DNA of 64,000 nucleotides, taken from Alphaproteobacteria bacterium. GTDB taxonomy: Bacteria > Pseudomonadota > Alphaproteobacteria > UBA2966. The stretch is from the NCBI GenBank assembly GCA_018654745.1, contig JABILA010000105.1, positions 62,001 through 126,000 on the forward strand, given 5' to 3'. Positions 18,114 to 26,577 of the stretch are shown in pieces. A model generated the notes under the pieces. That model was not told where the DNA came from. It did not search any database and saw only the letters and a program-made list of their open reading frames with translations. Position 1 is the stretch's first letter, and every line of letters begins with the position of its first letter. A program made the translations under genes and the position numbers.

Positions 18114-18989
18114 ATGAGCCAGTCTGACACCGCCAACTCTGATCCAGCCCGCACCATATCCTTTCAGGGCGCGCCGGGTGCCTATTCGCACCTTGCCTGT
18201 CGCCACGCCTTTCCTGAATTTGAGGCATTGGCCTGTCCGACCTTTGAAGATGCTTTTGCTGCGGTGACAGAGGGACGCGCGGCCCAGGCCATGATTCCCA
18301 TTGATAATTCTGTCGCCGGGCGGGTGGCGGATATCCATCATTTGATGCCGGATTCCGGTCTCTATATCATCGGCGAGCATTTTCAGGCCGTAAATCACCA
18401 GTTGCTGGTCGTTCCCGGCACTAAACTGGAGCAGATCGAAGCCGTTCACAGCCATATTCACGCCATCGGTCAAACTCGCAAGACCCTGCTTGGTCTGGGG
18501 CTATCACCCCGCATTCACGCGGATACAGCAGGATCTGCGCGTGATGTGGCAAAATGGGCTGATCCGGCCCATGCCTCTGTTGCCTCGACCCTGGCGGCCG
18601 AGATTTATGGCCTCGAAATTCTGAAATCAGATATTGAAGATGCCGGGCACAACACCACACGTTTTGTCGTGCTGTCTACTGATCCCGTTCAGACAGAGGC
18701 TGATCCCGGCAAAGTCATGACGACATTTGTCTTCAACGTGCGCAACGTGCCTGCTGCCCTGTACAAAGCCATGGGCGGTTTCGCCACCAACGGCGTCAAC
18801 ATGGTCAAACTGGAAAGCTATCAGCTCGGTGGCTCTTTTAATGCCACGCAGTTTTATGCGGACATCATCGGTCATCCGGAAGACAAATCCGTGCGTCTGG
18901 CGCTTGAGGAACTGGAGTTCTTCACCAGCCGCATCAAGATCATGGGCGTCTATCCCATGGCCCCGTTCCGTGACAGCGATATTTACTAA
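18114..18989 (+). CDS. pheA: Prephenate dehydratase
   Basis: 291 residues from the ATG at 18114. An in-frame ATG at 18066 overlaps the kdsB end and is less likely, because the conserved domain starts shortly after 18114 (ISFQGAPGAYSHLACR). The catalytic domain shows MIPIDNSVAGRVADIHHL and the essential Thr-Arg-Phe motif in HNTTRFVVLS. A C-terminal ACT domain (VFNVRNVPAALYKAMGGFATNGVNMVKLESY) mediates phenylalanine feedback. It converts prephenate to phenylpyruvate. There is no chorismate mutase domain, so this is the monofunctional alphaproteobacterial form. Confidence 0.92.
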   Translation: MSQSDTANSDPARTISFQGAPGAYSHLACRHAFPEFEALACPTFEDAFAAVTEGRAAQAMIPIDNSVAGRVADIHHLMPDSGLYIIGEHFQAVNHQLLVVPGTKLEQIEAVHSHIHAIGQTRKTLLGLGLSPRIHADTAGSARDVAKWADPAHASVASTLAAEIYGLEILKSDIEDAGHNTTRFVVLSTDPVQTEADPGKVMTTFVFNVRNVPAALYKAMGGFATNGVNMVKLESYQLGGSFNATQFYADIIGHPEDKSVRLALEELEFFTSRIKIMGVYPMAPFRDSDIY

Positions 18990-19002
18990 TCCTGTAACGC
19001 CA

Positions 19003-19094
19003 TTTCCAACAGCTTGTTGATTCAGGCTGTTTCCAACAGCTTGTTGATTCAGGCTGTTTCCAACAGCTTGTTGATTCAGGCTGTTTCCAACAGC
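19003..19094. repeat. 27-bp tandem repeat, 3.4 copies, at the pheA/nudC junction
   Basis: Three exact 27-bp units occupy 19003-19029, 19030-19056 and 19057-19083, with 11 bp of a fourth to 19094. Each junction forms the hairpin GCTGTTtccAACAGC, and each unit also contains CAACA-gct-TGTTG. The last unit encodes the C-terminus and TGA stop (19076-19078) of nudC, so the array looks like local duplication of that gene's 3' end. It lies between convergent genes and may help to end both transcripts. Confidence 0.9.
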
Positions 19095-20044
19095 CAGGCT
19101 CTGATCAGGTGATGGGCGATGGCGATGGGGTGTGGCATGCGGAACAGGCCGTCACCTGGCGGTGAATTAATTGACCGCTCCAGAGCTTCGGCGATTTCGT
19201 CGCGCGTGAACCAGCCCGCATGTTCCAGCTCTTCTTCGTCAATGGTAATTTCTTCTGAAATTGCCTCGGCTATACAGCCCATCATCAAAGATGACGGAAA
19301 CGGCCACGGTTGCGAGAACATATAGCGGACTTCAGAGGTCTTGATGCCGCTTTCTTCCAGCACTTCGCGCCTTACGGCATCTTCTATGGTCTCGCCAGGC
19401 TCGATAAATCCGGCGAGAGCCGAATACATGCCCGGCGGGAACATGGCTTTGCGGCCCAGCAGGCATTTGTCACCCTTGACCACCAGCATGATAGATACCG
19501 GATCCGTGCGTGGAAAATGCTGGGTTTTGCAATCCGGGCATTCGCGGGTGTTTCCGGCAGCTGCTGTTTCTGTTTTGCAGCCACAATTGGCGCAAAACCG
19601 ATGGCGAATGTGCCAGTCGATAACCGACCGGGCATGGGCCAGGACGCCAGCTTCGTGGGCGGATAATTGTGAAGCAACCGTTCGCACGTCGATAAATTTG
19701 CCCCGACCCTTCAATTGACCGTCTCTAGCCGGGTCGCTTTCTTCGTCCAGAGCAATGGCAAAGCGCGGAATTTCACCGTCCAGACCCAGAAAAAGAAGTT
19801 CGCTGTCGTCAGGGCAGTAATACCGAAGCTGTTTCAGTGGCTGCCAGGCGAGCATGGGATCTACTTCAATGTCGATCAGGCCGCGCAAGTCCCAGAAAGG
19901 CAATACAGTCGCGTCTTTGTGGGATTTGAACGCGTCGATTGCTGCATCGTCCTGGCGCAATAACGCTGCCCGGTCGAGCTGGTTGCCGCCAAATGTGATG
20001 GGGTCATCGGGAGAAGGTATATCCATGGCGACGAACACTGCCAT
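19076..20044 (-). CDS. nudC: NAD(+)/NADH pyrophosphatase (Nudix), decaps NAD-RNA
   Basis: 322 residues. The middle of the protein has a four-Cys zinc ribbon (CANCGCKTET...CPDCKTQHFPRTDP). It is followed by the Nudix box GFIEPGETIEDAVRREVLEESGI (G-x5-E-x7-REVLEE pattern) and the SQPWPFPSSLM segment that marks the NADH pyrophosphatase subfamily. It cleaves NADH to NMNH and AMP and can remove NAD caps from RNA. The last residues (LLETA) and the stop lie inside the 27-bp tandem repeat. The start at 20044 has only a weak Shine-Dalgarno; an ATG six codons later is possible. Confidence 0.9.
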   Translation of the reverse strand: MAVFVAMDIPSPDDPITFGGNQLDRAALLRQDDAAIDAFKSHKDATVLPFWDLRGLIDIEVDPMLAWQPLKQLRYYCPDDSELLFLGLDGEIPRFAIALDEESDPARDGQLKGRGKFIDVRTVASQLSAHEAGVLAHARSVIDWHIRHRFCANCGCKTETAAAGNTRECPDCKTQHFPRTDPVSIMLVVKGDKCLLGRKAMFPPGMYSALAGFIEPGETIEDAVRREVLEESGIKTSEVRYMFSQPWPFPSSLMMGCIAEAISEEITIDEEELEHAGWFTRDEIAEALERSINSPPGDGLFRMPHPIAIAHHLIRAWLLETA

Positions 20045-20121
20045 AACCTTGCGTATTCGGCAATTGCGACCACCAGATATTGATTGAATTCACGCCTTTT
20101 TGAGAAGCTGCATAACAGGGC

Positions 20122-20150
20122 TTGCACAAGGCCGAGAATTACCTGATATA
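20122..20150 (+). promoter_or_regulatory. Sigma70-type promoter of the SRP RNA gene
   Basis: TTGCAC (20122-20127) and GATATA (20145-20150) are separated by 17 bp. They end about 9 bp before the predicted 5' end of the SRP RNA at 20160. Confidence 0.5.
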
Positions 20151-20159
20151 GTGTCCTTC

Positions 20160-20256
20160 GGGAGGTTGGCGCCTGGACGAGTTCCTCGCCAACCCGGTCA
20201 GATCCGGAAGGAAGCAGCCGTAACGAGTTTCGCTCGGGTTAGGTGTTCAGCCTCCC
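20160..20256 (+). ncRNA. ffs: Signal recognition particle RNA, small bacterial (4.5S) type
   Basis: The 5' GGGAGG (20160-20165) pairs with CCTCCC (20251-20256) to close a long hairpin. The conserved Ffh-binding core is clear: GGTCAGATCCGGAAGGAAGCAGCC (20198-20220 region), with the GGAA tetraloop CCGGAAGG, followed by TAACGA and TCGGGTTAGG. The stem is followed by a T-rich stretch (ctttcattttt) that could terminate transcription. Its place upstream of dnaX-ybaB-recR is the usual alphaproteobacterial order. The RNA works with Ffh to target membrane proteins. Confidence 0.95.
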
Positions 20257-20385
20257 ACCTTTCATTTTTCAGCCATTTCACCTGGTTGCCGATTTTATCG
20301 GCGCTGATCACCATGCCACCAACCGTGAGATATCCGAAATGCAGTGGTTCCGTCAAAGCCGGAAACGCATTATGATCAGGCCGTA

Positions 20386-22224
20386 ATGACAGACACAAAA
20401 TCATCATCTCCGGAAGCCAGTGGCGATCAGACACCCGATCAGACACCATATCGTGTCCTGGCACGAAAATACCGACCTTCAACCTTTGATGAACTGGTGG
20501 GCCAGGAAGCGTTGGTGCGAACCCTTGCCAACGCCATTGACCGCGGACGTCTGGCCCATGCCTTTATCCTGACAGGCGTGCGGGGGATCGGCAAAACCAC
20601 CACCGCACGGATTATCGCCCGGGCCCTGAATTGCATTGGTGAAGACGGCAAGGCGGACAAACCAACGATCACACCCTGTGGTGTTTGCGACGCCTGTGTC
20701 TCCATCGCCGAAGACCGTCATGTTGATGTGCTGGAAATGGATGCGGCCAGTCACACCGGTATTGACGATGTGCGCGATATCATTGACGGCGTTAAATATG
20801 CTGCTGTGTCCGCCCGTTTCAAAGTCTACATCATTGACGAAGTCCACATGCTGTCGCGCAACGCGTTTAATGCGTTGCTGAAGACGCTGGAAGAGCCGCC
20901 AGAGCATGTGAAGTTCATCTTTGCCACCACAGAAATTCGCAAGATTCCGGTTACGGTGCTGTCGCGCTGCCAGCGCTTTGATCTGCGCCGGGTCGAGAGC
21001 AACGAACTGATGACCCACTTTGGCAATATTGCCAAACAGGAAGGGGCGGAGCTGGAAGACGAAGCCCTGGCGCTTATCGCCCGTGCTGCGGACGGGTCCG
21101 TGCGCGATGGTCTTTCCTTACTGGACCGGGCAATCGCCCATGGCAGCGACCAAATCAGCGGGGCTGAAGTCCGGGCCATGCTGGGCCTGGCGGATCGCAC
21201 CGGCATTTTTGATCTGTTTGAACAGGTGATGTCCGGCGACATTGCGACAGCACTGTTAACCCTGCGCGGTCTTTATGATGGTGGTGCCGATCCGGTTGTC
21301 GTGCTGCAGGATTTACTGGATTTAACGCACTGGCTGACACGATTGAAAGTCGTCCCGTCTGCCGCCGAAGATGTCACAGTCCCGGAAGCCGAACGTATGC
21401 GCGGTGGCGAGATGGCCGGAAAACTGACCATGCCGATCCTGTCCAGGACCTGGCAAATGCTGTTGAAGGGTCTGGGCGAGGTGCGCACAGCACCCACTGC
21501 GATTTCCGCAGCTGAAATGATTTTGGTGCGACTGGCTTATGCGACCGAATTGCCGCCGCCTGGTGATCTGGTCAAACGGATTGAAGACGCCGGTGGTGTG
21601 CAAGCCGCGATCCAGCAAAGCGCTTCACCAGGGCCTGGCGGTTCTGGTGCCTCCGGTGGTCCGGCAGCACAGAGCCACATTTCGACAAATGCTGTCGGCA
21701 ACGGGAACGGAGGCGCAAACGCTCAGGCGGCCCCGGCCATTGCTGCCCAGCCCACTCAGGCGCGGCTGCATTTACCAAACTTTGAGGCCGTCGCAGACTT
21801 GATGCGCCAACAAAAAGAAGCTCTGCTTGATCAGCAGCTCAGGGACAATGTCCATGTGGTGCATTTTGAGCAGGGGCGTATTGAACTGCGCCTTGATGAA
21901 ATGGCATCAAGCAATTTGCCCAATGAACTGGGTGCCATCCTCAGCAATTTGACCGGCGAACGCTGGGTTGTTTCGGTCTCTGGCGAAGCCGGAGATGAAA
22001 CCCTGTCGCGCCAGGCGGCTGGCAGAAAAGCGGACCGGCAACAGGTTGTGGAAAATGATCCGTTGGTGAAAGCGGTCATGGAAAAATTTCCCGGCGCCAA
22101 AATTGCCGATGTAAAAGATTTGAATTTAACGCCCGACATACCAGCACTGGATCCCGATATGGCAGATCCGGATCTTGTGGATTTTGAGACGGCAGATTTT
22201 GATGATGGAGACTTTGACGTATGA
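20386..22224 (+). CDS. dnaX: DNA polymerase III subunits gamma/tau
   Basis: 612 residues from the ATG at 20386, after AGG; an upstream GTG-type start at 20344 is less likely. Order: AAA+ domain with Walker A GVRGIGKTTT (residues 65-71), zinc-binding Cys83, 98, 101 and 104, Walker B YIIDEVHMLS, and sensor TVLSRCQRFDLRR. A Gly/Ser/Ala-rich linker lies around residues 420-460, and an acidic tail rich in Asp at the C-terminus. It is the clamp-loader motor of the replicative polymerase. I see no A-AAA-AAG slippery heptamer like that of E. coli, so production of a short gamma form by frameshifting is not evident. Confidence 0.95.
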   Translation: MTDTKSSSPEASGDQTPDQTPYRVLARKYRPSTFDELVGQEALVRTLANAIDRGRLAHAFILTGVRGIGKTTTARIIARALNCIGEDGKADKPTITPCGVCDACVSIAEDRHVDVLEMDAASHTGIDDVRDIIDGVKYAAVSARFKVYIIDEVHMLSRNAFNALLKTLEEPPEHVKFIFATTEIRKIPVTVLSRCQRFDLRRVESNELMTHFGNIAKQEGAELEDEALALIARAADGSVRDGLSLLDRAIAHGSDQISGAEVRAMLGLADRTGIFDLFEQVMSGDIATALLTLRGLYDGGADPVVVLQDLLDLTHWLTRLKVVPSAAEDVTVPEAERMRGGEMAGKLTMPILSRTWQMLLKGLGEVRTAPTAISAAEMILVRLAYATELPPPGDLVKRIEDAGGVQAAIQQSASPGPGGSGASGGPAAQSHISTNAVGNGNGGANAQAAPAIAAQPTQARLHLPNFEAVADLMRQQKEALLDQQLRDNVHVVHFEQGRIELRLDEMASSNLPNELGAILSNLTGERWVVSVSGEAGDETLSRQAAGRKADRQQVVENDPLVKAVMEKFPGAKIADVKDLNLTPDIPALDPDMADPDLVDFETADFDDGDFDV

Positions 22225-22544
22225 AAAATCTTGGCCAGATGATGAAGAAGGCCCAGGAGATGCAATCCAAAATGGGCGAGATGCAGGAGCGCATGGACAA
22301 TGTCGAGGTCCTGGGTGTTTCCGGTGCCGGCATGGTTTCCGTGACCCTCAGTGGCAAAGGTGAGATGCGCAAGATCGAAATCGACCCTGCTTTGTTGAAC
22401 AAGGATGAAGTGGAAGTCCTGGAGGACCTGATTGTCGCCGCCCACAATGATGCGAAGTCACGCGTGGAAGCCCAGGTTCAGAGCGAAATGTCGGAACTGA
22501 CCGGCGGCATGGAATTGCCTGCCGGGTTCAAGTTACCGTTCTAG
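22221..22544 (+). CDS. ybaB: YbaB/EbfC family nucleoid-associated protein
   Basis: 107 residues. The ATG overlaps the dnaX TGA (ATGA). It begins MKNLGQMMKKAQEMQSKMGE and includes VSGAGMVSVTLSGKGEMRKIEIDPALL, the tweezer-like beta sheet of this DNA-binding family, with flanking helices. The length is typical. It is a small dimeric nucleoid protein always placed between dnaX and recR in this gene order. Confidence 0.93.
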   Translation: MKNLGQMMKKAQEMQSKMGEMQERMDNVEVLGVSGAGMVSVTLSGKGEMRKIEIDPALLNKDEVEVLEDLIVAAHNDAKSRVEAQVQSEMSELTGGMELPAGFKLPF

Positions 22545-22565
22545 AACGACCGGGCATCCCGACAA

Positions 22566-23168
22566 GTGACCCCGACCGCGATTGAACGTCTGATCCAGCT
22601 GCTGGCCAAACTTCCAGGCCTCGGCCCCCGTTCGGCTCGTCGGGTCGCACTGCATCTGATCAAACGAAAAGAATCGTTATTAGGTCCCCTGGCAGAAGCC
22701 ATGGCGGAAGCATCAACGGCGGTTCAGCCCTGTTCATCCTGCGGTAACCTCGATGCGGTAGACCCCTGCACAATATGCCGCGACGAACGACGCGATAATA
22801 CCTTACTGTGTGTCGTCGAAGATGTTGCCGATTTGTGGGCGCTTGAACGCGCCATGATTTTCAAAGGCCGTTATCACGTCATGGGTGGTACATTGTCCGC
22901 CCTGGAAGGCGTGGGGCCAGAGGATTTGAATATTGAAGGTCTGGTCAGCCGGGCATCAGATGAAAATGTGTGTGAAGTTATCCTGGCCATGAATGCGACC
23001 GTCGATGGCCAGACCACCGCACATTATGTGACCGACCGCCTGGCCGATTGTCAGGTTTCAGTTTCGCGCCTGGCCCACGGTGTACCCGTTGGCGGCGAAC
23101 TTGATTATCTAGACGAAGGTACGCTGGGGGCAGCCTTGCGCTCACGGACAAAAATTACTGGCGATTAA
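22566..23168 (+). CDS. recR: Recombination mediator protein RecR
   Basis: 200 residues, GTG start. The N-terminal helix-hairpin-helix region ([23 protein letters not shown]) is followed by a four-Cys zinc finger ([18 protein letters not shown]) and a Toprim domain ([18 protein letters not shown] ... YHVMGG). The C-terminus has [24 protein letters not shown], the Walker B-like signature. It acts with RecF/RecO in loading RecA on gapped DNA. The protein is complete. Confidence 0.95.
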   Translation: MTPTAIERLIQLLAKLPGLGPRSARRVALHLIKRKESLLGPLAEAMAEASTAVQPCSSCGNLDAVDPCTICRDERRDNTLLCVVEDVADLWALERAMIFKGRYHVMGGTLSALEGVGPEDLNIEGLVSRASDENVCEVILAMNATVDGQTTAHYVTDRLADCQVSVSRLAHGVPVGGELDYLDEGTLGAALRSRTKITGD

Positions 23169-23250
23169 CAGACAATCACGAGCCCTTTCCCCTGACTGCT
23201 GCCTTGTGTAGGCTTGGCGAAACTTCCCTCAAATTGACAGAGCATTCATC

Positions 23251-24546
23251 ATGGCCGCTCCCAATTATCCCCGATTTGACACGCTCAGCCTGCATGCCGG
23301 GCAGGTCCCTGACCCGACAACCGGCTCGCGCGCGGTGCCGATCTATTCGACAACGTCTTATGTCTTTCAGGATACCGACCACGCGGCGTCACTGTTTAAT
23401 CTTGAAACGTCGGGTCATATCTATTCGCGAATATCGAACCCGACGGTGGCTGTTCTGGAAGAACGCATCGCAGCGCTGGAAGGTGGCATTGGTGCCGTTG
23501 CAACAGCCAGCGGACAAGCCGCATTGCACCTGGCCATCGTCACGCTGATGGGGCAGGGCGGGCATATCGTATCGTCGGCCTCCGTCTATGGCGGCTCCCA
23601 CAACATGTTCACACATACCCTGCCGCGGTTTGGGATCGAGACAACCTTTGTCGACCCCCGTGACCCACAAGCCTTCAAGGCAGCGATCCGGCCGGAAACC
23701 CGTTTGCTGTTCGGCGAAACCCTGGGCAATCCCGGACTTGAAGTCATGGATATCCCGGCGATCAGCGCAATCGGTCATGAAGCAGGCATTCCACTGATGA
23801 TCGACAATACTTTTGCTTCGCCCTACCTCTGCAAGCCCATGTCGTTGGGGGCAGATATCGTCATGCATTCGGCCACCAAGTTCCTCGGTGGGCATGGCAT
23901 CGCCATCGGCGGCATCATTGTGGACAGTGGCCATTTTGACTGGGAAGGAAGTGGCAAATTTCCCACCGTGACGGAACCCTATGCCGGTTATCACGGCTTG
24001 GACTTTGCCGAAGAATATGGCCCGGCCGCCTTCATCATGCGGGCCAGGGCTGAGGGCCTTCGGGATTTCGGGGCCTGTCTCAGCCCGACCAACGCCTTCC
24101 AGATTTTGCAAGGTGTTGAAACCTTGCCCTTGCGGATGAAACAACATGTGGCCAATGCCCGGCAAATCGTTGAATTCCTCGACCAGTCCGATGCAGTTGA
24201 CCTGGTGAGTTATCCGGAGTTGCCATCCCATCCCGACCACGAACTGGCGAAGCGAAATTTACCGGACGGCTGCGGGGCAGTTTTCAGCTTTAACATAAAA
24301 GGTGGTCGCGACGCTGGTCGCAAGTTCATCGAGGCGCTGGAGATTTTCTCTCACCTTGCCAACGTGGGCGATGCCAAGTCACTGGTCATCCATCCTGCCA
24401 GCACCACGCACCAGCAAATGGACGCTGCCGCCCTCGAGGCCGCCGGTATTTCCGAAGGCATGGTTCGCCTGTCTGTGGGCCTGGAGGATATTGCCGATCT
24501 GAAAGATGATCTGGGGCGGGCGCTCAAAGCCTCGCAGCGGGGTTAG
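23251..24546 (+). CDS. metY: O-acetylhomoserine aminocarboxypropyltransferase (sulfhydrylase)
   Basis: 431 residues. This is a Cys/Met-metabolism PLP enzyme: TLSLHAGQVPDPTTGSRAVPIYSTTSYVF at the N-terminus, SGQAALHLAI, and the PLP-lysine motif HSATKFLGGHGIAIGG. Size and the internal WEGSGKFPTVTEPYAGYHGL segment fit the O-acetylhomoserine sulfhydrylase branch rather than the cystathionine enzymes. It makes homocysteine from O-acetylhomoserine and sulfide. The 82-bp gap after recR shows no recognisable SAM riboswitch. A hydrolase gene starts 4 bp after its stop. Confidence 0.9.
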   Translation: MAAPNYPRFDTLSLHAGQVPDPTTGSRAVPIYSTTSYVFQDTDHAASLFNLETSGHIYSRISNPTVAVLEERIAALEGGIGAVATASGQAALHLAIVTLMGQGGHIVSSASVYGGSHNMFTHTLPRFGIETTFVDPRDPQAFKAAIRPETRLLFGETLGNPGLEVMDIPAISAIGHEAGIPLMIDNTFASPYLCKPMSLGADIVMHSATKFLGGHGIAIGGIIVDSGHFDWEGSGKFPTVTEPYAGYHGLDFAEEYGPAAFIMRARAEGLRDFGACLSPTNAFQILQGVETLPLRMKQHVANARQIVEFLDQSDAVDLVSYPELPSHPDHELAKRNLPDGCGAVFSFNIKGGRDAGRKFIEALEIFSHLANVGDAKSLVIHPASTTHQQMDAAALEAAGISEGMVRLSVGLEDIADLKDDLGRALKASQRG

Positions 24547-24550
24547 GGAT

Positions 24551-25339
24551 ATGGATATTCAGGTTCGGAACAAAAAGGCTTTTGTCGCCAACGGCGGGCG
24601 GGCGCATGATGCCGCACTGCCCTGGCTGGTTTTTGTGCACGGTGCTGCTATGGATCACAGCGCCTGGTATTTGCAAACGCGTTACTTTGCATATCATGGT
24701 TTCAATGTTGCCGCTGTTGACCTGCCGGGTCATGGTCGCTCCGAGGGGCCTCTTGTTTCCACGATCGGCGGCATGGCAGACTGGTTGGCTGAATTGCTGG
24801 ATGCCCTGGGAGCGCCCTCGGCCACCATCGCAGGTCACAGCATGGGTGCATTGACGGCCCTTGATTTCGCGGCCCGGTATCCGTCAAAAATTGACAAACT
24901 GGCCCTGCTGGGTGTCGCCAATCCGATGCCTGTCGGGCAACCGCTGCTGGATGCTGCGGAAGCTGATGATCACGCGGCCTTTGACATGATCACCCTTTTT
25001 GGCCTGGCTAAACAGTCCCAGCTCGGTGGCAATCCAACGCCAGGTCTGTGGATGTCCGGTTGTGTCACGCGGTTGCAGGAAGAATCGGATGCCGGTGTTT
25101 TGTTTAATGATTTTACGGCCTGCAACAACTATCAGGACGGCGAAGAAGCGGCAGCGGCAGTTGATGCCGGAAGTATCGTGATCGTCGGGGCCGAAGATCG
25201 CATGACCGCCCCCAAATCCGCCCGTGCCCTGGCTGCACAGATCAAGGGAGCAGAGGTCAGTATTATTCCAGGCAGTGGCCACATGATGATGCTTGAGACG
25301 CCGGATGAAGTTATCGCCGCCCTCAAGAAAATTCTTTGA
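24551..25339 (+). CDS. Alpha/beta hydrolase
   Basis: 262 residues from the ATG at 24551, with AGGG just upstream. Motifs of the fold: oxyanion HGAAMDHSAW, nucleophile elbow GHSMGA, acid in VGAEDRMTAPKSA, and catalytic His in GSGHMMMLE. It is smaller than homoserine O-acetyltransferases and lacks their signatures, so although it is 4 bp from metY it is not MetX. Its role is unknown; a small esterase or lactonase function is possible. Confidence 0.82.
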   Translation: MDIQVRNKKAFVANGGRAHDAALPWLVFVHGAAMDHSAWYLQTRYFAYHGFNVAAVDLPGHGRSEGPLVSTIGGMADWLAELLDALGAPSATIAGHSMGALTALDFAARYPSKIDKLALLGVANPMPVGQPLLDAAEADDHAAFDMITLFGLAKQSQLGGNPTPGLWMSGCVTRLQEESDAGVLFNDFTACNNYQDGEEAAAAVDAGSIVIVGAEDRMTAPKSARALAAQIKGAEVSIIPGSGHMMMLETPDEVIAALKKIL

Positions 25340-25349
25340 AAGATATCCT

Positions 25350-26567
25350 GTGACATCTGTAGAGCGGCCCTATAGCTGGGTTATTGCCATTGCCTCCTTG
25401 CTGTTGATGACAGTGGGCAATGCAAGCATTTATGTATTGATCGTCGGTCTGACAAAAATTACGCCTGAATTTGGAGATGCCCGCGGGGTCGTATCCCTTG
25501 GCTATGCATTGGCGCTGTTCGGTATGGGTGTTGGCGGCATCTATATGGGCAAACTTTCAGACCGAATAGGCATGGTCTGGCCCGCGGTCATTGGTGCCGT
25601 GTCAGTATGCCTGGGGGCCATTGTCGCTGCACGGGCAACCGAGGCCTGGGTATTTTTGTTCAGCCACGCGATCTTGCTGGGGGTCATTGGTAACGGTGGC
25701 CTGTTCTCACCCTTGATTGCCAATGTCACACGCTGGTTCGACCGTCGCCGGGGGATTGCCGTGGCGATTGTGGTATCCGGACAGGGTTTGGCAGGCGCGT
25801 TTGCAGCACCGATTTTTCGCTGGCTGATTGAAAATGTTGGCTGGCGGGCGACTTACGACTATTACGCTATCTTCGCCTTGTGCACCCTGGTCCCCATGGC
25901 CTTTATACTTTGGCCCAAAGCGCCGGCTGAACCGGCACCGCCCTTGTCCGCCGCCACGGACGATCAAAAAAACAAACTGGTCCTGGGACGCAGTCCTGGC
26001 AATGTTCAATGGTCGTTGAATGCCGCGATAATTGGCTGCTGTATCGCCATGGCAATGCCCATGGTGCATGTTGTTGCTCACGCTGAGGACAAGGGGCATT
26101 CAACAACTGACGCTGCGTTGATGTTGTCCCTGTTACTGGGCTTTGCATTTTTCGCCCGTATAACCTGGGGTGCGGTATCCGACAAGATTGGCGGCTTGCC
26201 AACCTTGTGTATCAGCTCGGTGTTGCAAACCCTGGCCTTATGTCTGTTTTTGTTTGTCGACAGCCTGATGGGGCTTTACGCCATATCGATATTTTTCGGA
26301 CTGGCCTTTTCCGGCATAGTTCCGGCCTATGCCGTCATATTACGACGCCATTTTCCCGTCTCGGAAATCGGCCAAAGGGTCGGGGTGATTTTTCTGTTCG
26401 GTGCCCTTGGCATGGCCATGGGCGGCTGGTTGGGCGGCGCAATTTTCGATCTGACCGGCAGCTATTTTGAAGCCTTCGTCGTCGGCATTATTTTCAACGT
26501 TGTTAATCTGGCGCTGGTCCTGCCCTTGTTCAGAACAGAACGGCGACAGGACCAGACCGCTGGATAG
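25350..26567 (+). CDS. MFS transporter (oxalate/formate antiporter-like)
   Basis: 405 residues from a GTG at 25350, 10 bp after the hydrolase stop; an earlier ATG at 25293 lies inside the hydrolase gene and adds a non-hydrophobic stretch. About 12 hydrophobic segments are visible. The loop GGIYMGKLSDRIGMVWPAVIG is the MFS motif between helices 2 and 3, and GAVSDKIGG is its second-half counterpart. RWFDRRRGIAVAIVVSGQGLAGA is typical of the monocarboxylate/OFA group. The substrate is unknown. It converges on the phosphotransferase gene with a 10-bp gap and no clear terminator. Confidence 0.82.
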   Translation: MTSVERPYSWVIAIASLLLMTVGNASIYVLIVGLTKITPEFGDARGVVSLGYALALFGMGVGGIYMGKLSDRIGMVWPAVIGAVSVCLGAIVAARATEAWVFLFSHAILLGVIGNGGLFSPLIANVTRWFDRRRGIAVAIVVSGQGLAGAFAAPIFRWLIENVGWRATYDYYAIFALCTLVPMAFILWPKAPAEPAPPLSAATDDQKNKLVLGRSPGNVQWSLNAAIIGCCIAMAMPMVHVVAHAEDKGHSTTDAALMLSLLLGFAFFARITWGAVSDKIGGLPTLCISSVLQTLALCLFLFVDSLMGLYAISIFFGLAFSGIVPAYAVILRRHFPVSEIGQRVGVIFLFGALGMAMGGWLGGAIFDLTGSYFEAFVVGIIFNVVNLALVLPLFRTERRQDQTAG

Positions 26568-26577
26568 GCTGACAGGC

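Noticed and set aside
19003-19094. Possible CRISPR array from the 27-bp repeats
   Set aside because: The units are contiguous with no spacers, and no cas genes are present.
21811-21830. A-rich stretch in dnaX as a programmed frameshift site
   Set aside because: It has five A followed by G and is read CAA-AAA-GAA, so it does not form an A-AAA-AAG heptamer in frame.
23169-23250. Possible SAM-type riboswitch before metY
   Set aside because: The 82-bp gap lacks the conserved blocks of SAM-I, SAM-II or SAM/SAH riboswitches that I could recognise.
24551-25339. Hydrolase beside metY as homoserine O-acetyltransferase (MetX)
   Set aside because: At 262 residues it is too short and lacks MetX signatures; only the generic alpha/beta hydrolase triad is seen.
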